Notes under the pieces: generated by a model
Seen by the model: only the letters and a program-made list of their open reading frames with translations
Told to the model about the DNA's origin: nothing
The model's database searches: none
Assembly: GCF_020907405.1 (NCBI RefSeq)
Contig: NZ_JAJJOE010000017.1
Span: 46,851-110,850, forward strand
Length of the DNA stretch: 64,000 nucleotides
Direction of reading: 5' to 3'
Origin: Arthrobacter sp. zg-Y769
Lineage (GTDB): Bacteria; Actinomycetota; Actinomycetes; Actinomycetales; Micrococcaceae
Translations under genes and position numbers: made by a program
In this document: positions 36,003-44,399 of the stretch, in pieces
How positions within the stretch are numbered: position 1 is the first letter of the stretch
Layout: the number at the start of each line of letters is the position of its first letter

Positions 36003-37430
36003 TTAGTTCCGGGGACTGCCGGCGGTGCCGGGAACCGCGGAGCTGCCTGCGGGGCCGGGAACAGTTGCGGCCAGTTCGGCGGATTCCGCCGTCTGGTGCG
36101 GTTCGTCGGTGCCGGCGTCGACGTTCATGCTCGCCTCGTCGAAGGGACGTTCGCGGTCCAGGACCGCGGTGACCTGTTCCTTGTCGATTTCCTTGGTCCA
36201 GGTGCCGATCAGCACGGTGGCGACGGCGTTGCCGGTGAAGTTGGTCAGCGCGCGTGCCTCGGACATAAAGCGGTCGATGCCGACAATCAGGCCGACGCCT
36301 TCGATCAGGTCGGGGCGGTGTGACTGCAGGCCGCCGGCCAGGGTGGCCAGACCCGCGCCGGTGACGCCGGCGGCACCCTTGGAGGCAACGATCATAAAGA
36401 CCAGCAGGGAGATCTGCTCGCCCAGTTCCAGCGGCTTGCCCATGGCCGAGGCCACAAACAGGGCGGCCATCGTCAGGTAGATGGCGGTGCCGTCAAGGTT
36501 GAAGGAGTAGCCGGTGGGCACGGTCACGCCGACCACGGGCTTGGAGATGCCGAGGTGCTCCATCTTTGCGATCAGGCGCGGCAGGGCGACTTCGGAAGAT
36601 GATGTGGAGAAGATCAGCAGGTACTCACGGCCCAGGTACCGCATCAGCTTGAAGATGCTGAAGCCGGTGACCAGTTTGAGCAGGCCGCCCAGGATGACGA
36701 CGATGAAGAGAATGCAGGTGATGTAGAAGGCAATCATCAGGGTTGCCATGCTCACGATGGCCTGGATGCCGGTCTCGCCGACGACGGCGGAAATGGCACC
36801 GAAGGCGCCGATGGGCGCCAGCCACATGATCATCATGAGGATGCGGAACACGAGGGCCTGGATGTAGCCGATCCCCTTGAGGACCGGAGCGCCCGCGGCA
36901 CCCATCTTCTGCAGGGCAAAGCCGACCAGCAGGGCAACGAACAGGGTCTGCAGGATGGACTCGCCGGTAAGCGAGGCCAGCAGGGTGGTGGGGATGATGC
37001 TCAGCAGGAAGCCGGTCATCCCTTCCCCTTCCTCGGGCGCGGCCGGGGCGGCACCGCTCGAGGACTCCAGATCCAGGCCTTCGCCCGGGTGGATCAGGTT
37101 GCCCACCACAAGCCCGATGGCGAGGGCGAAGGTGGACATGATGATGAAGTAACCCAGCGCCAGGCCGCCGACTTTGCCGACCGTCGCTGCTTTGGCGATT
37201 GATCCGATGCCTAGGACAATGGTGCAGAAGATGACCGGCGCGATCATCATCTTGATGAGGTTGATGAACCCGGTCCCGAGGGGCTTCAGGGATTTCGCGA
37301 ACTCGGGGGCAAGGAGCCCGAGCACGGCACCGAGGACAACCGCCGCAATCACGGCGATGTAGAGGAAATGTGTTCTGTCCCGTTTGGGGCTCTTCGGTGA
37401 GCCCCCGGAGGGATGGGCGGCAGCTGCCAT
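36003..37430 (-). CDS. dctA: C4-dicarboxylate transporter DctA (dicarboxylate:cation symporter)
   Basis: A 475-residue inner-membrane symporter of the glutamate/aspartate/dicarboxylate family, importing succinate, fumarate and malate. About eight membrane helices are seen. The re-entrant loop serine-rich motif STSSSEVALPRLI and the substrate-binding VTVPTGYSFNLDGTAIYLTM are intact. A polar tail of about 50 residues follows. AAGGAG lies 7 nt before the ATG. It is divergent from a DcuS/DcuR-like pair that probably controls it, with a CRP-like site between. Confidence 0.94.
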   Translation of the reverse strand: MAAAAHPSGGSPKSPKRDRTHFLYIAVIAAVVLGAVLGLLAPEFAKSLKPLGTGFINLIKMMIAPVIFCTIVLGIGSIAKAATVGKVGGLALGYFIIMSTFALAIGLVVGNLIHPGEGLDLESSSGAAPAAPEEGEGMTGFLLSIIPTTLLASLTGESILQTLFVALLVGFALQKMGAAGAPVLKGIGYIQALVFRILMMIMWLAPIGAFGAISAVVGETGIQAIVSMATLMIAFYITCILFIVVILGGLLKLVTGFSIFKLMRYLGREYLLIFSTSSSEVALPRLIAKMEHLGISKPVVGVTVPTGYSFNLDGTAIYLTMAALFVASAMGKPLELGEQISLLVFMIVASKGAAGVTGAGLATLAGGLQSHRPDLIEGVGLIVGIDRFMSEARALTNFTGNAVATVLIGTWTKEIDKEQVTAVLDRERPFDEASMNVDAGTDEPHQTAESAELAATVPGPAGSSAVPGTAGSPRN

Positions 37431-37477
37431 GGCGGTACTCCTTGTTGCAATTGGTCGGATTCAATCTTCCGTGCTGA

Positions 37478-37493
37478 TGTGATCACAGTCACC
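37478..37493. promoter_or_regulatory. CRP/GlxR-like operator between dctA and its sensor kinase gene
   Basis: TGTGA-TCACAG-TCACC fits the CRP-family consensus TGTGA-N6-TCACA with one mismatch. It lies 48 bp upstream of the dctA start codon and 70 bp upstream of the kinase start, within a 132-bp divergent region. Carbon-source control of dicarboxylate uptake by CRP homologues is well known in other bacteria. Confidence 0.5.
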
Positions 37494-37562
37494 CTTGTGT
37501 TCATATTGTTCTCCATACAACCCCTTACATCCGCATAACGAAGCTCAACCAAAGGAAGAAAA

Positions 37563-39185
37563 GTGCACCGAGGCAGCCTGGCCGGCCGGTTGTTCCTGGC
37601 CCAGCTCGGCTTCATCCTGTGCGTCTCGGGCGGGATCGCCTGGGGTCTGTACCAGCAGGCGGAGGAGAACACCTACGAGGAGACCCGCTCACGGATGCTG
37701 GCCGTAGCCGGGACCGTCGCCGCCGGCAGCGAGGTCCGCGCCGCCGTCGACTCCCCCGACCCCGCCGCCCTGCAGGGCTACGCCCGCGAGGTGATGGAGC
37801 GTGTCGGCGTGGATTTCCTCACGATCATGGATACCGACCGGACGCGGTTCACGCACCGGAATCCGGACCAGATCGGCAAGCCCTACATCGGTTCCGTGGA
37901 CGCGGCCCTGGCCGGGGAGAGCTTCACCGAGACCTACACGGGTACGCTCGGCCCCTCGGTCCGCGCGATCACGCCGGTGTACGACGACGCCGGCAACGTC
38001 ACCGCGCTCGTCGCCGCCGGCATCACGGTGGACCGGGTGGGCATTGCCCGCGACGCCCGGCTGCCGGAACTGTTTGCGGTTGACGCCGCCGCCCTGGGCG
38101 TGGGTGCCGTGGGTTCCTACCTGCTCAGCCGTTATCTGCGCCGGGCCACCCACGGGCTTGGTCCCGCCGAGCTCACGCACATGTACGCCTTTTACGACTC
38201 CGCGCTGCACTCGGTCCGCGAGGGCCTGCTGCTGCTCAATGACCGGGGGCAGCTGGTGCTCTACAACGACGAAGCCGCCGTCCTGCTCGGCCTGCCGCCG
38301 GCAGGTTCCGCGGCTTCCGGGCAGGACCTGCCGGACCTGCCCGGACCGCTCGCGTCCCTGCTGCGCTCGGGCCGGGACGCCCGGGAGGAAATCCACCTCA
38401 CCGGCGAGAGCATCCTGGTGGTCAACCAATCCGCCGCGGTTTCTGCGGGGCCGCACGGGCGTCGTTTCGGTACGGTCACCACGCTGCGGGACCATACCGA
38501 CGTCGAATCCCTCACCGGAGAGCTGGCCTCCATGCGCACGCTCGCGGACGCCCTGAGCGCCCAGGCCCACGAGCATGCCAACCGGGTGCACACCCTTGCC
38601 TCCCTGATCGAGCTGGGCCGCAGCGACGAAGCCCTGCGGTTCGCCACCGCGGACCTGGAACAGTCCCAGCACCTCAATGACGAGGTGCTCGCTGCGGTGG
38701 AAGAACCGGCCATCACCGCCCTGCTCATGGGTAAGGCGGCGCAGGCCCGCGAGCGCGGCATCAGCCTGGAGATCGAGGTGGAGGCCGAGACTGACCGGTT
38801 CGGCGGGGCCGGCCTGGAACCAGTGGAGCTGGTCACCATCATCGGCAACCTGCTGGACAACGCCTTCGATGCCGCGGCCGCCTCCGTGGTCCTGCATCTG
38901 GGCAGCGGGGACGGCGGCGTACTGATTGAAGTGCAGGATGACGGCCCCGGCGTCGACCCCCAAATAATCGAACATATCTTCGAACAGGGGTTCAGCACCA
39001 AGGACCTGCAGGCGGGACGGGTGCTGGCCGGGCGCGGGATCGGGCTTGCACTGGTCCGCCAGGCCGTGACGCGCCTGGGCGGCAGTATCCGGGTGCTGGG
39101 CGGGCCCGGTGCCTGCTTCAGCGTGGAGCTGCCCGTACCGGCTTCGGCTCATGCTCCGGATCCCCTGACTGAGGCAGCGCCGTGA
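37563..39185 (+). CDS. Sensor histidine kinase, DcuS/CitA type
   Basis: Membrane sensor for C4-dicarboxylates or citrate, 540 residues. Helix 1 (about 8-27) and helix 2 (about 168-190) frame an extracellular PAS-like domain with FTHRNPDQIGKPYIGS, the typical ligand-binding pattern. A cytoplasmic PAS domain follows (REGLLLLNDRGQLVLYND). The phospho-accepting His is in QAHEHANRVHTLASLIELG, and the ATPase has IIGNLLDNAFDAA, VQDDGPGV and GRGIGLALVRQAV. A GTG start follows AAAGGAAG. It overlaps the regulator gene by 4 nt. Confidence 0.92.
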   Translation: MHRGSLAGRLFLAQLGFILCVSGGIAWGLYQQAEENTYEETRSRMLAVAGTVAAGSEVRAAVDSPDPAALQGYAREVMERVGVDFLTIMDTDRTRFTHRNPDQIGKPYIGSVDAALAGESFTETYTGTLGPSVRAITPVYDDAGNVTALVAAGITVDRVGIARDARLPELFAVDAAALGVGAVGSYLLSRYLRRATHGLGPAELTHMYAFYDSALHSVREGLLLLNDRGQLVLYNDEAAVLLGLPPAGSAASGQDLPDLPGPLASLLRSGRDAREEIHLTGESILVVNQSAAVSAGPHGRRFGTVTTLRDHTDVESLTGELASMRTLADALSAQAHEHANRVHTLASLIELGRSDEALRFATADLEQSQHLNDEVLAAVEEPAITALLMGKAAQARERGISLEIEVEAETDRFGGAGLEPVELVTIIGNLLDNAFDAAAASVVLHLGSGDGGVLIEVQDDGPGVDPQIIEHIFEQGFSTKDLQAGRVLAGRGIGLALVRQAVTRLGGSIRVLGGPGACFSVELPVPASAHAPDPLTEAAP

Positions 39186-39907
39186 GGCGGTACTCCCCCG
39201 GTGACGACGTCGGTGTCCTGGTGGTCGAAGATGAGGAGATTCCCGCCGAGGCGCACGCGGAATATGTCCGCCGGGTACCGGGATTCCGGCTGGCCGGCAT
39301 CGCCCGCACGGGCGCCGAGGCACTGGAGGCGCTCAAGGACGCCGAGTCTGCGCCGTCCGGCAGTGAAGCGGAGATCGGCCTGGTGCTGTTGGACATGAAC
39401 CTGCCGGACCTGCACGGGCTGGACCTGCTGCGCCGGATCCGCGGGGCCGGACTGCCCGTGGACGTTATCGCCGTCACCGCGGTCCGGGACCTGGCCGTGG
39501 TCCGCAGTGCCATGTCCGGCGGCATAGTCCAGTACCTCATCAAGCCGTTTACGTTTTCGGCGTTCAGCGCCAAGCTTGCCGCCTACGCCGAATACCGGCG
39601 CCGCATGGCCGAGCAGGCGGCGTCCACTACCCAGAGCGAGGTGGACAGCGCCTTTGCCGCCCTCCGTCCTGCCGTGGCAGGACAACTGCCCAAGGGACTG
39701 TCCGCGGAAACGCTGGAGGCCGTGGCGGATCTGCTCAAGGGTGCCCGGGCGCCGCTCTCCGCCAGTGAGGCGGCGGAGGCACTGGCGATGTCCCGGATCA
39801 CCACGCGCCGCTACCTGGAGCATCTGGCGGACCAGCAGTCGGTACTGCGCTCGCCCAGGTACGGCAGCCGGGGCCGGCCGGAACTGGAGTACAGCTGGCG
39901 CTGGTAG
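39182..39907 (+). CDS. Response regulator, DcuR/CitB type
   Basis: A 241-residue partner of the preceding kinase. The receiver has the acidic cluster VVEDEEI near residue 14, the phospho-accepting Asp in VLLDMNLPDLHGLD, and the Lys in QYLIKPF. The C-terminal DNA-binding domain is of the CitB type (LSASEAAEALAMSRITTRRY). It starts at a GTG overlapping the kinase stop (GTGA). Likely target is the divergent dctA. Confidence 0.93.
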   Translation: MRRYSPGDDVGVLVVEDEEIPAEAHAEYVRRVPGFRLAGIARTGAEALEALKDAESAPSGSEAEIGLVLLDMNLPDLHGLDLLRRIRGAGLPVDVIAVTAVRDLAVVRSAMSGGIVQYLIKPFTFSAFSAKLAAYAEYRRRMAEQAASTTQSEVDSAFAALRPAVAGQLPKGLSAETLEAVADLLKGARAPLSASEAAEALAMSRITTRRYLEHLADQQSVLRSPRYGSRGRPELEYSWRW

Positions 39908-39922
39908 GGCCGGCCCCGGGCG

Positions 39923-41833
39923 TCAGGGAACCGGACGCAGCACCGAGGTCAGTGCCTCCAGCACACCGGGATCCTCGATGGTCGAGGGCACGGTGTGCGG
40001 AACGCCGTCGGCAATCTGGCGCATGGTCTTGCGCAGCACCTTCCCGGACCGGGTCTTGGGCAGCGCGTCCACCACATACACGTCCTTGAAGTCCGCCACC
40101 GGGCCGATCTGCGAGCGCACCCGCTCCACCAGCTCGGCCCGCAGCACCGCGGCGTCGATCTCCATACCGGCCTTCAGCACCACATAGCCGGACGGGCGCT
40201 GGCCCTTGACCGGATCCGCAATGCCGATCACGGCTGCCTCGGCGACGGCCGGATGGGAGCCCACTGCCTGTTCCATGGCGCCGGTGGAGAGCCGGTGCCC
40301 GGAGACGTTGATGACGTCGTCGGTGCGGCCCATCACGAACACGTAGCCGTCCTCGTCCACGTAGCCAGAGTCGCCCGTGGCGTAGTAGCCGTCGAAGGCC
40401 TCCAGATAGGCGGCACGGTAACGCTCATCGCTCCCCCACAGGGTCCGCAGGGTTCCCGGCGGCAGGGGCAGTTCAAGGGCGATGTTGCCTTCGGTCCCCG
40501 GCGGCAGCTGCTTACCGTCCGGACCCAGTATCCGTACGGCGAAGCCCGGGACCGGCACGGTGGGCGAACCGGCCTTGACCGGCAGTTCCTCCAGGCCCAC
40601 GGGGTTGGCGCAGATGGCCCAGCCGGTTTCGGTCTGCCACCAGTGGTCAATCACCGGCACCCCGAGCGCGGCCCCCGCCCACTCCAGCGTGGCCGGGTCC
40701 AGGCGCTCGCCGGCGGCAAACAGGTGCCGCAGCCGCGAGAGGTCGTAGCGGCCCGGTTCGACGGCGTCCGGGTCCGCCTTCCGGATGGCGCGCAGTGCGG
40801 TCGGAGCGGTGAAGAGGACATCAACGCCGTGCTCGGCCGCCACCCGCCAGAACGCTCCGGCATCCGGAGTGCCCACGGGTTTGCCTTCATAGAGCACGGT
40901 GGTGGCTCCGGCGATCAGCGGGCCATACACAATGTAGGAGTGGCCTACCACCCAGCCGACGTCCGAGGCCGTCCACATCACCTGCCCCGGACCTACCCCG
41001 TAGATGTTCTCCATTGACCAGGCCATCGCCACGGCGTGGGAGCCGTTGTCCCGCACCACGCCCTTGGGTGAACCCGTGGTGCCGGAGGTGTAAAGGATGT
41101 ACAGCGGATCGGTGGCGGCCACGGAGACCGGCCCGGCAGGCACCGCATCTGCGGCGAGCGCGTCCCAATCGTGCCAGGCCGCCCCTCCCGTGCCGTCAAA
41201 CTCTTCGCGGGTGGCGGTGAAGCCGGTCCGTTCGGCCACGACGACGGCGGCCACCCGGTGGGCAGCGGTTTCCAGTGCCTCGGCGACGGCCGGCAGGTAT
41301 TCGACGGCCCGCTTCGGTTCGAGTCCGCCGCTCGCGGTGACAATGACGGTGGGGCCGGCGTCGTCGATTCGAGCGGCGAGCTCGCGCGGGGCGAATCCGC
41401 CAAAGACCACTGAGTGGACCGCACCGAGCCGGGCGGTGGCCAGCATGGCAATCACGGCTTCGGGAATCATCGGCAGGTAGATGATCACCCGGTCCCCCGG
41501 GCCCACCCCCAGCCCGCGCAGTACTCCTGCAAAGCGCTCCACCTCGCCGAGGAGCTGGCTGTAGGTGTAGGTGCGGCTGGTGCCGAGCATGGCCGAGTCG
41601 TAGACCAGCGCCGCGGTGTCTCCGCGGCCGGCCGCCACGTGCCGGTCCAGGGCGTTGAAGGAGGTGTTCAGCTCCGCGCCCGGATACCAGGAATAGAGCG
41701 GTGCCCGGGCATCCTCCAGGGCGCGGGACGGCGGCGTGTCCCAGTCCACCAATGAAGCGGCAGCAAGCCAGAACCCCTCGGGATCGGAACTGCTGCGCGC
41801 ATAGGACTGTGCGTATGTCTCGTGTCCACCCAT
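39923..41833 (-). CDS. prpE: Propionate--CoA ligase (acetyl-CoA synthetase family)
   Basis: It activates propionate to propionyl-CoA through an adenylate, feeding the methylcitrate cycle encoded 6 kb away. The N-terminal ACS domain is followed by YTSGTTGSPKGVVRD, WWQTETGWAI, TGDSGYVDEDGYVFVMGR and the catalytic lysine in RSGKVLRKTMR. The start ATG at 41833 follows AGGAGG by 4 nt; the upstream extension of the frame is discarded. Its length (636 residues) and AELNTSFNALDRHV fit propionyl-CoA synthetase; acetate or another short acid remains possible. Confidence 0.87.
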   Translation of the reverse strand: MGGHETYAQSYARSSSDPEGFWLAAASLVDWDTPPSRALEDARAPLYSWYPGAELNTSFNALDRHVAAGRGDTAALVYDSAMLGTSRTYTYSQLLGEVERFAGVLRGLGVGPGDRVIIYLPMIPEAVIAMLATARLGAVHSVVFGGFAPRELAARIDDAGPTVIVTASGGLEPKRAVEYLPAVAEALETAAHRVAAVVVAERTGFTATREEFDGTGGAAWHDWDALAADAVPAGPVSVAATDPLYILYTSGTTGSPKGVVRDNGSHAVAMAWSMENIYGVGPGQVMWTASDVGWVVGHSYIVYGPLIAGATTVLYEGKPVGTPDAGAFWRVAAEHGVDVLFTAPTALRAIRKADPDAVEPGRYDLSRLRHLFAAGERLDPATLEWAGAALGVPVIDHWWQTETGWAICANPVGLEELPVKAGSPTVPVPGFAVRILGPDGKQLPPGTEGNIALELPLPPGTLRTLWGSDERYRAAYLEAFDGYYATGDSGYVDEDGYVFVMGRTDDVINVSGHRLSTGAMEQAVGSHPAVAEAAVIGIADPVKGQRPSGYVVLKAGMEIDAAVLRAELVERVRSQIGPVADFKDVYVVDALPKTRSGKVLRKTMRQIADGVPHTVPSTIEDPGVLEALTSVLRPVP

Positions 41834-41918
41834 GAATCCTCCTTGATCCGGCGTAGTACGCGTCATGCTACTAGGGGACGGGCCTGCGTCGGGGAATCGT
41901 GTCCGGGTGGTGCCGTAA

Positions 41919-42914
41919 CTAGAAGACCCGGATGGGGATCTCCGCCGGGTCCATTAGCAGCGACTCGATCTCGTCGTCGAGCTTCACCAGGGTGATGGAC
42001 GCACCGGCCATGTCCAGTGACGTGCAGTACTCCCCCACGTAGCTCCGGCCCACGCTGATGCCCTGCTCCGCGAGACGCTTGTGCGCCTGCCCGTACAGCA
42101 GGTAGAGCTCGCTGATCGGGGTGCCGCCGAGTCCGTTGACCATCAGCGCCACGCGGTCGCCGTCGCGGAAGGGCAGGTCCCGTACCACCGGGCCGAGGAG
42201 CTCCTCGACAATCTCGTTGGCGCCCATCATCTTTGCCCTGCGCCGGCCCGGCTCGCCGTGGATGCCGACGCCCATCTCGATCTCGTCCTCGCCGAGCTCG
42301 AACAGCGGGCTCCCCTTCGCCGGCGGAGTGCAGGCGGTCAGGGCGACCCCCATCGTCCGCGTCACGGAATTGACCTTCTCGCCGATGCGGATCACTTCGT
42401 CCAGGTCCGCCCCGCGCTCGGCGGCGGCGGCCACGGCCTTGATGACGAAAAAATTACCGGCGACGCCGCGTCGGCCGATCGTGTACGTGGAGTCCTCGAC
42501 GGAGACGTCGTCGTTGATGAAGAGCGTCTTGACCTCGATGCCCTCGGCGGAAGACATCTCCTGCGCCATGTCGAACACCATCTTGTCGCCCGTGTAATTG
42601 TTCACCAGCAGCAGCACGCCCTTGGGCGAGGCCATGAGCTTGGTGGTCTCGTACACGTAATCGAGCGGCGGCGCTGCGAACACGTCGCCCGGGCAGGCGG
42701 CGTCGAGCATACCCTTGCCGACGATCATGACGTGGGCCGGCTCGTGCCCTGAGCCCGAGCCCTGCACGATGGAGACCTTGTTCCGGTCCGGGCCGTCGGC
42801 ACGCATGATCAGGTTGTATTCCGGCACGTATTTCAGGGTGTCCGGGTTCGCGAGGGCGAGGCCCTCGAGCATATCCGGGACGAACTGCTGCGGATCGTTG
42901 ACGAACTTTTTCAT
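41919..42914 (-). CDS. dhaK: Dihydroxyacetone kinase subunit DhaK
   Basis: The substrate-binding subunit of a two-part ketose kinase, 331 residues. GSGSGHEPAH begins near residue 52, and the histidine that covalently binds dihydroxyacetone is in GIHGEPGRRR. LLVNNYTGDKMVFDMA and VALMVNGLGGTPISELYLL are typical of the family. The partner dhaL lies 56 nt upstream on the same strand. No dhaM phosphotransferase gene occurs in the window, so the phosphoryl donor (PTS or ATP) is open. Related proteins phosphorylate erythrulose, so a C4 ketose is an alternative substrate. Confidence 0.92.
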   Translation of the reverse strand: MKKFVNDPQQFVPDMLEGLALANPDTLKYVPEYNLIMRADGPDRNKVSIVQGSGSGHEPAHVMIVGKGMLDAACPGDVFAAPPLDYVYETTKLMASPKGVLLLVNNYTGDKMVFDMAQEMSSAEGIEVKTLFINDDVSVEDSTYTIGRRGVAGNFFVIKAVAAAAERGADLDEVIRIGEKVNSVTRTMGVALTACTPPAKGSPLFELGEDEIEMGVGIHGEPGRRRAKMMGANEIVEELLGPVVRDLPFRDGDRVALMVNGLGGTPISELYLLYGQAHKRLAEQGISVGRSYVGEYCTSLDMAGASITLVKLDDEIESLLMDPAEIPIRVF

Positions 42915-42970
42915 GGGGGCTCCACGTCGTTGTGAGTTGGCAGGGACAAATTGATGCGGGTGAAGAGTAG

Positions 42971-43603
42971 TCAGGGCCAGTCGGCGACCATGCGTTCCAC
43001 GATGATGGCGACCGCCGCCGCCCCGGCGTCCGGGGAACCGATGCTGCGTGCTCCGCTATAGCTGGCCCGTCCCCGCCTGGCTTCCAGTGCCGAGGTCGCA
43101 TCAGCGCACTCGCGGGTCTTGGCGGCGAAAGCCGCCCGGCACTGAACCGGCGACGCCCCCGCCGCGAGTTGGCGCTCGAGTTCATCGGTTGCAGGTATCA
43201 GGGCGTCCAGCAGGGTCTTGTCACCGAGGTCGGCGTTACCGCGTGCCTTGATGCCGTCGGTGGCTCCGCGCAGCATGGAGACGACGGCGGCGCCGTCGAT
43301 CGTGTCCAGCGTCTTCGCCGCCGCGGACGCCCGCAGGAACGCCGTGCCCCACAACGGACCCGAGGTACCACCGATCCTGCTGGAGATGGCGAGTGCTATC
43401 TGCTGCAGGAAGGTAGAGACGTCGTCGCGCTTGAACGAGTCCCAATCCGCCAGGACCTTCTCGAAGCCGCGGGCGAGGGAATACCCCAGGTCACCGTCTC
43501 CCACCACGGCGTCAAGGTCACCGAACGCCTCCTCCTTGTCGACGGCGGTCTGGGCCAGGGAGCGGACAACGAATTCGACGTCGGCCAGGTCGGTGCTGCT
43601 CAT
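42971..43603 (-). CDS. dhaL: Dihydroxyacetone kinase subunit DhaL
   Basis: The nucleotide-binding subunit, 210 residues, all-helical. The Mg-ADP site is in DLDAVVGDGDLGYSLARG near residue 28, and the glycine-rich SSRIGGTSGPLWGTAFL lies near 92. The position after GDGD that is often His or Thr is Leu here. It starts by a 4-nt overlap with the HAD phosphatase gene, so both come from one message with dhaK. Confidence 0.92.
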   Translation of the reverse strand: MSSTDLADVEFVVRSLAQTAVDKEEAFGDLDAVVGDGDLGYSLARGFEKVLADWDSFKRDDVSTFLQQIALAISSRIGGTSGPLWGTAFLRASAAAKTLDTIDGAAVVSMLRGATDGIKARGNADLGDKTLLDALIPATDELERQLAAGASPVQCRAAFAAKTRECADATSALEARRGRASYSGARSIGSPDAGAAAVAIIVERMVADWP

Positions 43604-44397
43604 GGTGTCTCCGTTTCGTGCGTTGCGGCGGGGAGGTCAAGCAACTCCTGCAGTGCGGCGAGGGTGACAACGCCGGAAGGACGGACGCCATGCGGGTCTG
43701 CGAGCGCTTCGGCCTGTTCTCCGTCGGGATCGCCAAGCGAGGAGACCACGAGTGCTGCGCCCGCGAAGTCCTCCCCGCGGGTGAAACCGCTGACCGTCAC
43801 GACGGTACGAAGTCCGGCTCCGACGGCGGCACGCAGCCCGTTCGCGCTGTCCTCAACGACGACCGCGTCCTGCGGTTCGACGCCGAGTTCCCTTAGCGCG
43901 AGGAGATAAATGTCCGGCGCAGGCTTCTTCGCCGACACCACGTCCCCGGCGAACACGGAGAAGTGCGCCGCGAGGTCGTCCCCGACGGCGTGCGCCAGGA
44001 CGGCGCGAACAGCGGGTTCCGCGGAGGTGGAGGCGACCGCGAGCATCCACCCGGCGTCGTGTGCTTCCTGTACGATCCGGGCGATGCCGGGCCGTGCGGG
44101 CATAACGCCGCTCTCCACCAGCCCCTTGTAGACCTCGGTCTTCCGCCGATGCCAGGAGAGAATCGCCCTGTCGACGGCGTCGTCGTCCCGCAGGCCCAGC
44201 GACTCGGCAAGCGACGGTGTGAGGATGCTGCGCATCCGCTCCTTACCCCCGCCGATCTTCACCTTCTCGGCGTACTCCTGAACCGACCACTGCACGGGAA
44301 CATGGAAGTCGGTGAAGGTCTGGTTGAAGGCGGGCAGGTGCCCGTACTGTTCGGTGTCGGCGAGCACGCCGTCGCAGTCGAAGATGAGGGCGGGCAT
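43600..44397 (-). CDS. HAD-family phosphatase (beta-phosphoglucomutase/sugar-phosphatase type)
   Basis: A 265-residue HAD hydrolase. Motif I FDCDGVLADTE carries both aspartates near residue 6, motif II is in LAVASTSAEP, motif III Lys is in AKKPAPDIYLLAL, and motif IV is VVVEDSANGLRAA. The helical cap between motifs I and II is the type that acts on small sugar phosphates. The ATG at 44397 lies 2 nt after the aldolase stop. In this operon it could remove phosphate from an aldol product or scavenge a toxic side product; this is inference. Confidence 0.88.
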   Translation of the reverse strand: MPALIFDCDGVLADTEQYGHLPAFNQTFTDFHVPVQWSVQEYAEKVKIGGGKERMRSILTPSLAESLGLRDDDAVDRAILSWHRRKTEVYKGLVESGVMPARPGIARIVQEAHDAGWMLAVASTSAEPAVRAVLAHAVGDDLAAHFSVFAGDVVSAKKPAPDIYLLALRELGVEPQDAVVVEDSANGLRAAVGAGLRTVVTVSGFTRGEDFAGAALVVSSLGDPDGEQAEALADPHGVRPSGVVTLAALQELLDLPAATHETETP

Positions 44398-44399
44398 GG

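Noticed and set aside
42971..43603. Leu after GDGD in DhaL as a sign of an inactive kinase
   Set aside because: The position varies among active family members, and the aspartates of the nucleotide site are all present.
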